Positions 22,102 through 34,561 of a stretch of DNA of 64,000 nt are shown here, piece by piece. Under the pieces are notes generated by a model. The model had not been told where the DNA came from and did no database searches. It was given only the letters and a program-made list of their open reading frames with translations. Numbering within the stretch: the first letter of the stretch is position 1; each line of letters starts with the position of its first letter. The stretch spans positions 67,911,352 to 67,975,351 of the forward strand of contig OY829537.1 of assembly GCA_963691705.1 (NCBI GenBank), written 5' to 3'. Both the position numbers and the translations under genes were made by a program. Source of the stretch: Viola odorata. Its lineage: Eukaryota; Streptophyta; Magnoliopsida; Malpighiales; Violaceae.

Positions 22102-23051
22102 TGATACGATCCTCGCTCACTAGGATGCACTTACCGAAGATCTAGTTAAAGGTTTGGATTTCAGTGCGGAAAACTTAACTCCCTTGAATGCTTAACCCTC
22201 TTAATAACCTTTACTAGGAAAACTAAGCGAGACAATTGAGGTTCTTGTTTCGAATCCCTAACCCTCTAATCGACCTGCGACTAGCAGACTAGGGTGAACG
22301 AACAATCGGTTGAACTTTCGGGCTTTACTTGAAAACTATTCGAGCGTTTGGTCTCAAATAGAACCAAGGTTCACGCATGAACAATTTTTTAGAGAAACCG
22401 TCTCTGGATTTGATTATCAAAAAGAAGCCAAAAAAATACAATATGTCTTAGGCGTGCCTTATATAGGCATGCGCTAATCCTACTTCTACTCGAGATAGAA
22501 TTTACAAGAGTATTCTAATTCTACTCGAATTCTAAGCTAAATAATTAAATAAACTAATTAAATAATATTTCTAAGAGTATTACAAAGAATAAAATAACTA
22601 AACGCACGGCCAGAACAAGAATTGGGCCGATGGTCTAAATCGCAAGCTGTGGGCGCACTCCTTGCGCAATGAGAAGTCGACTTAGTCTATCTCACAAATG
22701 CCTTGTGCGTTTGGGTTGAAACTCAACCAACAACATCTTCTTGACATCCCATATTGTCATGTACTTCAGTCAGGGCTCGTGGGAATTCTTCTATGTCGAA
22801 GATGGCTCGGTGGTCAAACTCGTGTGAGCTGCAGGGTACGCAAGGTGGGGCCATGAGTAGCATCACGAGCCTCGGCTCTCTCTCACAGCGTAGCCTCCTC
22901 GATGAGTGCCTCGCACTTCAGCTCCTTGTGGATCAGCTTTGAGAGCCTCGCCTGTAGCTTCTTGCCTCGAGCGCGCGTCATCAGTCCAACGGGCGGCAAT
23001 GGCACCTCGTGCGCATGCGCGGAATTAGGGTTTGTGCGAAGAATTGCATCA
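22102..23051 (-). mobile_element. 5' LTR of CRM-like element B
   Basis: The LTR starts TGATACGATCC next to the primer-binding site and probably ends AATTGCATCA, giving 950 bp, the length of the LTRs at 54378 and 61579. A TATA-like CTTATATAGG lies at about 22459-22468. The right end is less certain because its inverted terminus is degraded. Confidence 0.75.
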
Positions 23052-25670
23052 TAAATAGGTTGTATTTATAGTAGAAATCAAGTCCTTTAATTATAGAATG
23101 ATACTTTTTGGCATAATGTGTAGTCAGAATTAGAGTATGAATATAAGAGATCGTATACCAATAGGAGTATAACTACCATATGTGCGATTTTTTGGAATAA
23201 TGGAGATGTGTCTTTAACAAAGCAATAAGTCATTCGTCATTCAGCGAATCATGTGCCATTTAATTCTTACTCGCAGTTGTTTTCCATATCAGGATTCAAA
23301 CCGTCTGTTTCCTCCTTACGTTTTTCTCTTTAACAGGATCCTTATCTTGACGAGATCGTACTCCCAAAATAGGGGGAACGTTCTTTTAATCACAAGGGTC
23401 GTTCTATGAAGGTTATTACTGCTACAACATATTACCAAAAGACATGTCGTGTTTGTATTAACTAAGCACCAGTACCGAAAAATAGGCCTGAGTGCTATAA
23501 AAAAAATCATAGTAGTTTGCTTAAAAAATGGGTGCACACTCTTGATTGGTCCAGTTGTTCACAATCTCGATTGCTCTCCTCAAGGCTTGGCGGATTGGCT
23601 TTCTCAAGATGTTTTAGACGTTTCCTACTCTAAGTAGTGCCTTTTGGGTTTTCCCCGCTCTCACCATAAAAGAAATTAAAAACAAGAATTATTTGATAGT
23701 ATTGTAGTTTCTATTACAAATCATACAACATAAAAAACTGTTTCTGTTATCTGAAAATGGAAAGAAAAAAAACGTACGGAGAAAAAGTTCCCATCATTGC
23801 TATATTTTTCTTGTGATAGTATTAAAAAAAATTTGTGCTATATAATCATTTCAGGCCCAATTTAATTTACATTAGCTTACAGGTCTACGTGTTATTGTAT
23901 TAAGAGGCAATTTTTTAGTTACCCTTTCGTTAAACTCAAATAGTCTTCCGAAAAAAAATTGATTTTAGTAAACAAACTTTATGAAAAATGCAATCCTTTC
24001 CGTCTAAAATGATGATTTTTTATAAAAAAAACAGGAAATTTTCAAGAAAAATATATGATTTTTTTAAATGAGGAAAAAAAATTTAAAGTACAAGACAAAT
24101 TATATATTTTCTGAAATGTGAGATTAAAATTACCTGTTGTATTAACTAATTGGATCATAGTTATTAAACACTCAAAGTGTTTGGCAATTTAGAGGTGGTT
24201 TAATCTTCACTCTTCAATTAATCTTTTAAGTTATAATTTATTTTATCGTAACACATATTATATAATGTATGATTCATTTTTTTGTATGATGTTTCACTTT
24301 TACTTATAAAAAAAAACATGTTTCACTTTTATTTGTAAACAATTTTTCATAACCTCTCATCCCACGGTCCATCACGTTTCTCACCACTAAACGACACGTT
24401 TGGAAAAAACATTACTATCCCAAAAAAAGTTAATATATATCTAAATTATTGTAAAATAACATGAGTATTTTATACCACTTTTAATTAAAATAAACCTAAA
24501 ATACGTTTACAACTTTTACAAACAATATCATTGTCAACCACACAACAATGCACTAATCGTGAAGTAAAAAAAGAATAGTATTAAAAAAATGTCATGTGGC
24601 AATATATATATTTTCTTGAAAAAAAACTCAATTTAAAATTAGAGGTTTAATTGAGCGAATCCGAGCAAACACAAAGGGAAATAAAGAATTTCGTTAATAA
24701 GGGATGCTATTTGGATTTTTTTTACAAACACAGGGTGATAAAAGATAGTTTAGCCAAATATATATTACTACTTAAGTCGTACTACAAGAACAATTTGAAT
24801 TTTTTTAATAGAAAAAATAAAGTGTGATACATATGTTTACTCATATTTAAAGAAAAAAAGTAATAAAATAACTCCCACATTTGTACGAAATGTCCGAAAA
24901 ATACCTCACATTTGTAAGTGAGTAAAATAGAACCCCACGTTTTCCAAATTTAACAAACCACACCCTATTTCTAAAATTGTCTTAAGACTTGTTTGGCTCT
25001 TCAAAAAATTGAAAACAATTTAAAAAATTATATAACATTAAAGCATTAGGCATGATGAGTTAGAATGTAAAAAGATTAATTAAGAATTAAAAAAAATAGA
25101 GAAAAAATATACATTACTATTAAAGTCATGATGCAAAAGCATTTTTTATTTAAAAAATAAAATAAAGAGTCATACAAATGGTTAAAGATATCTAAAGGGT
25201 TAGATAACTACTTTTTTTTATAATTGAGGTAATGAAATATCTTTTTAATATAGTATAGCTATGTGTATAAATAATAGATAAAGAGAAAGTAAAAAATAGA
25301 AAAAAATAGAAAAAAATTAGAGAAGAGAAAAGTGATAGAGAAATTGATAATTAACGAACACAATACTAATATAAATAGACAATGTTGTTTAAGGGTAAAT
25401 TCATGCTGAAATAATAATTTGTACATTTTTTTTAAGAAATAAAGAGTTAGATAAATGATTACTAATATCTAAAGAGTTAAATATTTAATTTTTCTAATTG
25501 AGGTTATGAAATCTTTTTTAATATAACTGATTGAACGTATTTTATGACCGTTTTCGCTATCTATTTTTATGCAATTTAGATAGTGATACTACTGTTTAGA
25601 GTTTAATTCCTCTATATTTAGTAGACAGCAGTCTTGGAGTAGTTAAAGATGAAAAGGAGTAGAAAAAGTA
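23052..25670. other. AT-rich intergenic DNA, no gene seen
   Basis: Strongly AT-rich sequence with long A and T runs and no protein-like frame. The part from about 24450 to 25560 is a diverged direct copy of 31290-32950. Nothing before 24450 is recognised. Confidence 0.6.
24453..25560. repeat. Left copy of a diverged AT-rich direct repeat
   Basis: Shared landmarks with 31292-32950 in the same order and orientation include CATGAGTATTTTATACCA, AATGTCATGTGGCA, GAGGTTTAATTGAGCGAATC and TAATTGAGGTAATGAAAT. Within each copy, a segment around TATGTGTATAAATAATAGAT recurs, so there is an older internal repeat too. Confidence 0.65.
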
Positions 25671-27488
25671 AAAAATGGACAAAGTTGCGTAGAAGCCTTT
25701 CTTGGTCAGTGTCTTCGCCTAAACGATCCTTCTTGGCTACCTCGAGGTAGAACGTCCTAACTTCCATGCACCACTTAAGATAGAGATTCCAAAGACATGT
25801 GCTTTGGACCAGCTGGATGGTCTCCTAGAGTTGATAAAGGCTCGACTTCCTCTCGACCTCACCTATTAGAAGTCTTATCGGAGAGTCAGAGTGATTGAGA
25901 TACAATTATTAATTAATTTAGGATTTTTTATTTATTTCTTTTCTTAAAGATAATACTAGGGGGAAAACTATATAAGTCTCTCTAGGGCTTTTGAGAAAGG
26001 GGGTTCCCTTCTCTCTCGTTTTAGTTCTGTTGGTTTTAAACTCATTTACTCCCATTGTTTTCTTCAAGGAAAAAAAGGATTTCTTTTATGCAATTAAACA
26101 TTTTATTTTCTTCAATCATGAGCATGTCTAGCTAAAATTTATCTTTCCTAGTAGAAGCGTTAAAGCATTATTCTGAGTTTGCATGAGATCTAATCGTTCT
26201 TAATTAATTTTTACATATGCATTTAGTTGATCTCTAATATAATTGTATTGCACTTCTTTTTTATTTTAGATTTGACAAATCTATGGTTAAACTGAGTTTA
26301 GCAACTATCATTCTTTTTGGCTACGACAACCCGTTCTTAGACCACTTACGGGCCAAGATGATCGAAGTAGACAGCTAGCCTTGATAAGTTATTGAGAAAG
26401 ATAAATTTGATTTAGACTCGATTGACAACCGAGGATCCTAGGTCAAGAGTTGTCTTCCCCTAGTCAACAATCAATCAATTTAGTAAACCCTTTAACCAGC
26501 AAGGTGCTAGATGATTAAGAATCATCTCTAAGTGTACCTGAGGTGGTTTTGATACAGGAGGAAAGTAGGAATTCTAACCGTACTTGAGTCTTGTAGTAAC
26601 TCTATATATTAAAGATGAATACCTTTGCATCGATGATTGCTTCACGAATCATGACTTGTTAAAGCTTCTACTAGAATTGTTTCGACTCTTGAACACACTC
26701 TCTAATTTAATTTGTTTTCTTCTTATTTTCATTACTTTTTATTTCTTAGTTTCAAATAAAACCCCCCAATTTCACCTAAGTATTTTCATTGGTTTAAACT
26801 AGAGGTGTCAATTCAGGTTTGTGGGTCGGACCCGACCCGAACCCGACCAGACCCGAGATACCCGGGTCTGGACCAGTCCCGGTGCCGACAAAAAACGGGA
26901 CCAAAAATTGGTCCCGGTCCCAGCCCGGCGGGTCCTGTCCGGGTCCGGAACCATACCCGGAAGCTACCTTTTTTTTTTCAATTAATTTCTTAATAAATAC
27001 ACTTCTTCCCTTCTGTTTTCTTTTCCAGTTTTCCTCTTTTTTCCTTTTTTTCTTTTTAAATTAATTAATTTGTTAAATATACAATTTTTATTGATTTATT
27101 GGTAGTGTCAAAAATACACACTTTAATTACTATTAGTCTATTACAGTATTACTATCTCCGAAATACTAGCATTGTCAATATTATATGAAAGACGATCATA
27201 TCAAACAAATCATAAACACAAGATAGTTCAAAATAAACACAATCTTTCATAAGTTCATAACCATCCATAATACACACACCGATACACGGCATACCCAAAA
27301 ATCCAGCAAACAACTAAAGATAGTTCAGAATAATTGGCACTTAACAAGTCATCAAAGCTCCATATAAAGAACTCTCAATTCATTGAAACAATGGATACTA
27401 CAGCAAGCCACAAAGAACTCTCAATTCTCTCCAATGTCTCCTTCTTCATTTTGGATATTTAATTCCATCACATCTATACAAAAATCAT

Positions 27489-29520
27489 CTAACTCCTCTT
27501 GCATTTCTGCACAAACATAACACAAGCCACAAATACGTAATTAAAAATGAGTAATACGCAAACAAATGAGTAACTTAAACAAATTAAAACAATATTAATG
27601 AGATGAGAATGTAGAAAAAGATTACCTCCAGATCCACACAACCAATCCCTTGTGAAAATTAGAGCCTCAACAATATCCGGTAAAAGCGCACATCTATACT
27701 TATCAAGCACTCTGCCACCAATGCTAAATGCACACTCAGAAGCTACGGTTGAAATCGGAATGGCAAGAATATCACAAGCCATTGCAGCAACTCCAAGATA
27801 TCAAAATTGACTAGACTTCCAAAAGTCTAGAATATCTAACGAAGCTCTCATATCAATCCTAGGATCATCCAAATATTGCTCAAGCTCCGACTTTTGAGGC
27901 ATAGCATCCGATTGAATCGCAACAAATTCCTATAAAAAAAATTATCAAACATATATTCAAACAAAACAAAACTAAATTAAAGCATGCATTTGTAATAAAT
28001 TTATGCATAACATACCATTATCCTAGAAGTAGTTTGTCTAGAAAGGAATTCCATTGATGAAGGAGGATCAATTGATGAGGTGGTCGGACCACCTTCAGAT
28101 GAACTTGTAGGTGTAGCATACTCCATGAAAAGTAGTACCAGCTTTTCCATTAGAGACTTAGCCTTAGAAGGTACAACATGCTCACCATAAACCTTTGTAA
28201 AACACCACTCAATAAAAGTAAATTTGTATCGAGGATCTAAAATCACAGAAAAAAGCTAAAATCTCGCTAAAATCCCCCCAATACTTATCAAATTTTACAT
28301 ACATAGGTGTTGCCATGGTTCTCATATACTCATCATCGCTACCCATTGCTTCTGTCAAAGTCATATAAGCTGAAAATACACCCGTGAAGAACAGATTTGC
28401 AGTTGGATATTTACTTCCCGAGAAAAGAACAGTCATATCATAAAAGACTCCCAAGAACTTAGACACCTTCTCTACAATATCCCATTCAATGCCGGATGGA
28501 TAACAAGATGTAAAGTTTGTATCAACTAACGTTAAAGTTGCCAAAGCCCGACGGTAGTAAATAGCACTCTCAAGCATGAGATACGTTAAATTCCACCTAG
28601 TTGGAACATCTTGTTTCAGAGTTCGTTTACCATCAATTGAACAATCAACAACACATTCTAAGAATTTCTTCTTCCTAGCTTGAGATCCTTTCACATACTT
28701 GACACTTTCTCTAACTTTCTTTATAGCAGGATCCACTACTTTTTCTTTCAAACCATCTTGAACATAAAGATTAATTATATGTGCACAACATCGAATGTGA
28801 ACATAATCTTCATTAAAAAATGTCACTCCTCTATTCCTCAAATTTTCAACCAACAAATCAATACAACAATCATTAGCAGTAGCATTATCCAAAGTAAATG
28901 CCATAACTCTTCTGTCTACCCCCCAAGCAGTCAAGCATGATAAAAGTTTTTGAGACAAACATATACCATTGTGAGGCGGTGACATATAGCTAAAGGTTAA
29001 AAAAATTATGGATATTCCACTCTCTATCAATAAAATGAGCTGTCAAAGTAATATAACCTTCGGTGGTAATAGAAGTCCAACAGTCAGAAGTGAAACTAAT
29101 CTTACCCGGTGCTCGTTGTAACATGGTTACAATTTTACTCTTCCCCATCTTATACATTTTAACCACGTCAGCTCTACAAGTATTTCTACTAACAACACTC
29201 GAATCTTTTCCCCGAAGATAACGAAAAATGGCTCTTATACCCTCCCACTCAGTAAATTGAAATGGAAGATCATGCTTGATAACACATTGTGAAATTAAAT
29301 CTCTAAAAATAACACTATCAAAATCAGGCCTAGCAAGATCGCTCAATTGAACACATGGTCCTACTATGTGAGACTGACCTAATTCGTGTTGCCCAACCTT
29401 TGGACAAACTCGAAAATGCTTCTTCATATTGTTAGTTCCATTGCTAAACTTGTACTCGTACTTAGCTGCACACTTCTTGCATTTTGACCAGGTACGATTG
29501 TCCCCTTCAATAGCTGGCAC
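27489..29520 (-). pseudogene. hAT transposase, lightly decayed
   Basis: Reading leftward from 29520: BED zinc finger (CKKCAAKYEYKFSNGTNNMK, then H and C), FDSVIFRDLISQCVIKHDLP, VSRNTCRADVVKMYKMGK, FTSDCWTSITTEGYITLTAH, TLDNATANDCCIDLLVENLR, VHIRCCAHIINLYVQDGLK, DVPTRWNLTYLMLESAIYY, SGSKYPTANLFF, then MILDPRYKFTFIEWCF, ELEQYLDDPRID, and the dimerisation domain STVASECAFSIGGRVLD. Catalytic-region landmarks (DNA, CAHIINL, WN) are present. Breaks: a frameshift near 29010, another near 28230, and a stop near 27800. The segment 27905-28000 may be an intron. An upstream start before 29520 is possible. It is the best preserved hAT gene here but is not open end to end. Confidence 0.87.
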
Positions 29521-30529
29521 ATAATAAAAAAAATCTCACCATTTTGAAGTGAGAGTTTTCTTCCTTTTATTACTTGCTGCAGTTATTGTAGTTGTACTTT
29601 CATTTGGACAATCACTGTTTCCTTCTTCTGTAGGTGGAATAGCATCTATTCGGATATCTTCTATGTCATCCCATTCCTCCTCTGTTAGTATATTGGCTCA
29701 ATTACGTTCCAAGCCACCATAATTTTCCATCTACATTTGGAAAAAAAATTAGATTAGTGAAGCTGAATTGAATAGATGTGATGCAACATGAACATACTAA
29801 ACTTCACTGCAATTAGATGATGGATAAACAAACAAATCAAAACTCTAACAACCAACCACATCAAACACAAGCAAAACCAGTTACAAAACCAGCAGAGCTT
29901 CCCATTATTTTATGCGATGACTTTTAACATCATCACTTTTTTCATACTTGACCCATCATATTTTAGCCTCTAAGAAAATCACTACCACATTTTTCCTAAC
30001 TCTGCCACTGAACACAGGAATGCTGACTTTGACAAATGGTGTGGTATCCATTGAAGAAAATAACTTGTATGTATGGTGGAAGTTTCAAAATATAAAATTT
30101 TCAACAAATTGGTTACAAGAACTGAAGTTCAACACAAACATGCTGACAGTGACACTTAACAGATGTGGTATCCATTGAAGCCCATAACATGTATGCACGT
30201 GCAACCATAGTAAAACACAAATTTGCAAGCATATTTGAATGACCAGTTACTCTAACACCGTAACAATTGATGATGAACAAAAGGTATAATATTTTCCTTT
30301 CCTGTTTGAAATTGTTGCATTAATATTAAAAGCAAAATGACTAAAACATACAAGTACAGAACACTTGAAAGCAACAATTTAAGAATCTAAGAAATGCCAA
30401 CCAACAGAGCACAACATAAACGTCGTGCAATGAATCAATGATCAAGTTAGGATGGGTATTTGGTTACTAACCTTGAAGAAGAGGTAGAAATCGACGAGTG
30501 ATTGACGAGGAGGAGGTCAGGCATGGCGA

Positions 30530-30690
30530 TGCTGCTGGACGAGGAGAAGGACGCGGCACTGCTGCTAGCAGTGGCACGACGTTTAGACGGATTGCTGGAC
30601 GAGGACGAGGAGGAGGTGTGCTGGACGAGGACGAGGAGGAGGCATGGTGTGCTGGACGAGGACGAGGAGGATGTGTGGTGTGTGGCACTG
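30530..30690. repeat. GC-rich minisatellite at hAT end
   Basis: Degenerate tandem units of about 18-45 bp built on GACGAGGACGAGGAGGAGG and GTGTGCTGGACGAG lie 260 bp inside the right hAT end, upstream of the transposase start. They create short open frames on both strands that are not genes. Confidence 0.7.
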
Positions 30691-31019
30691 GCACGGGTTA
30701 GGATGGTGAATCGGTGATGATAGGTGTGGTGTGGTGTGGTGCGGGTTGGGACGGTGAAAGAAGAAAGAAGGGGAAAAATTAGGTTAATTCAAGTTTCCGG
30801 GTCTGGCCCGGATGGACCCGGGATTTCCCGGGTCGGGACCAAACCCGATCCCGACTCAAAACGGGACCAGAAATTGGTCCCGAACCCGGCCTGAATTCTT
30901 GGGTCCAAGTCGGGACCGCGGGTCTGGTCCCAAATTGACACCTCTACTTTAAACAAGCATTTACAAAATCATATCTTTATTCCCTGTGAACGAACCTCTT
31001 ACTGCTATTTGCAATTAAT

Positions 31020-34000
31020 GAAAGAAAATTATAAGAGATGATATAAGTCATAATTCATTTAATTGATCCAATAAATAATTAGTTTTAACTAATTATAAAA
31101 AAAGACAAATTCAGTAATTATAGTTAGAAAAATAAAATATAACTTGAATTGTAAACTCACTCAACTCATTTGGAAATCAAAGTACAATAAAATAAAAAAT
31201 AAAATTTGTGATAATCGATAGGAAGCGTGGGCAAACACCTTGACTTTAAAATAAATAAATAAACTACATGATTTTAGAAGATTTTATATAATACCATGAG
31301 TATTTTATACCATTTTTAATCATTTTACATTATAACACTTTCAAACATATTAGAGTCAAATACTTTTACAACTTTTACAAACAACGCATCAATCATGAAG
31401 CCAAAAAGAGAATAATATTTAAAAAATGTCATGTGGCATAATATATATTTCCTTGAAAAGAAAACTAAATTTGAAACCAGAGGCTTAATTTAGCGAATCC
31501 GAAGAAACTTAAAGAGAAATAAGAGATTTTGTTAATATAGGGTGCTATTTGGAAAAGATTTACTACTTAATCCATGATACAAGAACAATTGAAAAACTTT
31601 TCATATTTAAAGGGTTAGATAAATTATTTTCTTGATAGTTGAAGACATTAAATATTTTTAATGTAGCTTAATTATGTCTATAATAATAGGTAAAGTATAA
31701 AGTGGAAGCGTAGCATTAAAGAACTAGAAAAGAAATAATAAATGAGAAAACATTAAAAAATATAATAAAAAAATTAACATGAAAATGAGAAAAATGACCT
31801 ACACTATACGGTAGCAATCTATTTAAATGGGGAAAAGAATTACAACTAAATTCATGGTGCATGAAATTTTTTTTATGTAAATGGATAGTGATGTTAAAAG
31901 AGTTAACATTTTTTTAAATGAATAATTTCAATTTTTTTTAGAAAGTCATGAGTAATTTTAAATTTAATTATTTTTATGTATAAATAATAGGTAAACGAAA
32001 AATAAACACTGAATAAGTAAAGAAGAAAAAAATTATGACAAAAAAAAATTTTAAAAAATAAACATTGCGAAAAGAAAAATATATATAATGCTAGTAAAGT
32101 TTTTTTGCAAGAATAATTTGTAAATAAATTGTTAAATAAATTCTCAAATGATATTATGATGTTTTATAATGTAAAAATAATAATTAAAATTTAAAATGTA
32201 AATAAAATAACAATCGAATAAATATAAAAAGAAAAATAATTGAAAAATATGGGAAAAAAAATGATATTGCTAAAGTCACGATGCAAAAAAATTCTAACTT
32301 TAAAATAAAAATAAAGAGTCATACAAATGTTTAAAGATAGTTAAATAGTTAAATAACTAATTTTTCATAATTTAGGTAATGAAATACTTTGAATATAGTA
32401 TAAGTATGTGTATTGATAATAGATAAAAGAAAAAGAAAAAATGTAAGAAATAGAAAAAAGAGAGTAAGAGATGATGAAAATTAAAGAAAAAAAGATAATA
32501 AAATAAACAAAAAAAGTGAGAAAATAAATGGCGGGAAGTGGTTTATGCTATATTGTGAAAATCAATTTATTTAAACTAGCAAATATATAGTACCGTTAAA
32601 GTCATGCTATAAAAATGTAAAAACATAAATAGTTATACAATTAGACAATGTTGTTTAAGAGTTAGAAATTTTTTTAGGTGAAAAATATATAGTAATGATA
32701 AATTTATGTTAAAAGAATAATTTGTACATTTGTTTTAGAAATAAAGACTTAGACAAATGATTATGTTTTTTGACATATAAATAGGAGGTTTATAAGTAGA
32801 CTCGAACTCAAAATATTTATCTACCTACTTTGTAGGAACTAAGCTAAGCTACAAAAGATTAATAACATCTAAAAATTTATATATTTATATTTTCAAATTG
32901 AGGTGATTGAACTACTTTTAATATAAATTAATTATGTGTATAAATAATAAGTAAAAGAGAAAGAGAAAGATGAGAATAAATTCTATCAATTCACTTAATT
33001 GATCTAATAATTGATTTTACCTAATTATAAAAGATGCAAATTTAGTAATTATATAAAATATAATCAATGTTGGTCCAAAATAAATATGATGAACTAAATT
33101 ACTAATTAGTTGAAAAAGGTAACGTTTTGTATAAGTGTATATAATTGACAAAAGCTAGTATTACATAAAAGTCTCTAAAATGTATGTACTTCTTTGACTC
33201 TTACATTTTGTGTGTTTTTAGGATGTGATTGTGCACTTCTTTGACTTTTAGACACTTCCTTGGCTGCGTGAAGCAAGTGAAGAGGCCGTCTCATGCATTA
33301 GATATTTAGACACTGATATTTCTCCATGTTACTGTTTAGGAATTAGGGGCGAGGGGTGATGGGTGATGTGCGATGGCATGCGTTTGGGCGAGATGTGGCT
33401 AATTGCCTTTTATCAACCCATCAATCAAATTAGCTATAAATGTCGTCTGTGCAGACATGCAGTTAGCATTTAAGGTCTCTCATCATATAAATTATTATTA
33501 TCCACTTGTTTCCCTATCTTTTCTCTTTTCTCTAACTAAACTAATATCCACTGGATACAATAATACAAACTAAGAATGGACCTATGAATTAGATTAAGAA
33601 AATATTAGATAGACTAAAATTTTGATCATAGACCACTAAGTATGACTTAAATTGCTCTCTTTTCTTTTTAAACAAAATGATTCAATTAAAAATTGAGTCC
33701 AATTTTTGTGTATGATAAATATAACAACTAATAGGGTGGTACGTATGCTTCAATTATCGGTGCATAAATAAATAAATAAATAAATAATAAAATTAATTGT
33801 AGAGTTATTATGAGGTTTATATAATAAATCCAACTATTTATATAAATAATGTGTCACAAATAAAATACCCACCTCTACGTTAGAAGGTACTCCCTCTGGA
33901 CACAAATAATTGTCACTTTTCTACGGATTCTTACTGTTCATAATACTTGTCATTTTATGCATTCCGAAACATATATTTTGTGCAAATGACTATTTTTTTT

Positions 34001-34250
34001 TTATGAATCAACCCAATTTGATGATGGTGTGGTAATTTGAGTGAAAATTAGGAGTAAAAATGAAACAATGTAGAATAAAATAAGATCAAAGATCATTGTC
34101 CTACAAATTTTTAGTATTCTAAAACGTCATTTAATTGTGTCCGGAGAGAGTACTATATAGAAGTTTCCGAGTAGGATATGATAGGAACTAAAAAAAAAAG
34201 TGTGTTTCATGTTTATCTCAAAGGGTCGGTCAAGACTCAAGAGTCCGCTA
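31020..34250. other. AT-rich intergenic DNA with diverged repeats
   Basis: No gene is seen. From about 31292 to 32950 it holds the right copy of the AT-rich direct repeat and further internal repeats built around ATGTGTATAAATAATAGGTA (near 31670, 31975, 32405 and 32930). Sequence 33150-34250 is less repetitive and leads into the F-box gene promoter. Confidence 0.6.
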
Positions 34251-34434
34251 ATTGACCGTTAACTTTCAAGTGCGTTTAATTTGTTTCTTTCTTCTGGACG
34301 TTATTAAAACATTAATGCAATCCCCACGGCCCGGTCTCCTTTCCGCGTGTTTAAATTTGAACCCGTCCGGTTTCTTCCATGCTTTTTTGACCCTTCCCTT
34401 GCTTCTTCGTGCCTCGTGTATACACTTATACACG

Positions 34435-34441
34435 TATAAAT
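34435..34441 (+). promoter_or_regulatory. TATA box of F-box gene
   Basis: TATAAAT lies 127 bp before the ATG at 34562. A CT-rich leader (CTCTCTCTCTAG near 34490) and a run of 13 C then 7 A (34531-34550) follow, as often seen in plant 5' leaders. The transcription start is expected near 34465-34475. Confidence 0.65.
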
Positions 34442-34561
34442 ATCTCCACTTCAAATTCCAAATTACTCTCAAAACCATTTCTCCAACTCTCTCTCTCTAG
34501 TACAACAACTTGCATCACTTTCTTATCTGACCCCCCCCCCCCCAAAAAAACGAACACAAAA

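Larger units (their letters stand above)
13613..23051 (-). mobile_element. CRM-like gypsy element B, truncated and nested
   Basis: Reading leftward from 23051: 5' LTR (22102-23051), primer-binding site, gag (21990-21619), zinc knuckle, protease (21427-20978), insertion of an Athila-type LTR (14225-20972), then protease end to RT start (14224-13613). The remainder of pol and the 3' LTR are lost at the LINE junction. Protein sequence is close to, but clearly diverged from, the nearly intact element at 54378-62527. Confidence 0.85.
26800..30946 (-). mobile_element. hAT (Ac-like) transposon, 4.1 kb
   Basis: Perfect 14-bp inverted ends TAGAGGTGTCAATT. The 8-bp flanks GTTTAAAC (26792-26799) and CTTTAAAC (30947-30954) differ at one base. 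The subterminal 150 bp at both ends is dense in CCCGGGTC, GGGACC and GACCCGA motifs in both orientations. A minus-strand transposase gene fills the middle (27489-29520), and a GC-rich minisatellite lies near the right end. Confidence 0.92.
25670..31010 (+). mobile_element. Athila-type LTR fragment, split by a hAT
   Basis: The stretch 25900-26799 and its continuation after 30955 align in order with the LTR at 5577-7029: AACTATATAAGTCTCTCTAG, AAAAGGATTTCTTTTATGCA, GTAAACCCTTTAACCAGCAA, TAACTCTATATATTAAAGATG, then after the hAT CATATCTTTATTCCCTGTG and CGAACCTCTTACTGCTATTT. Both outer ends are uncertain; the 3' end is truncated relative to the 5577 copy. No primer site, gag or pol flanks it. Confidence 0.7.

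Noticed and set aside
30467..30717. Overlapping short open frames rich in Asp/Glu, Gly/Arg or Pro/Ser
   Set aside because: Produced by the GACGAGGAGG minisatellite at the hAT end.
34409..34561. 51-codon upstream extension of the F-box frame
   Set aside because: It contains the TATA box, leader and poly-C run; the F-box starts at the downstream Met.
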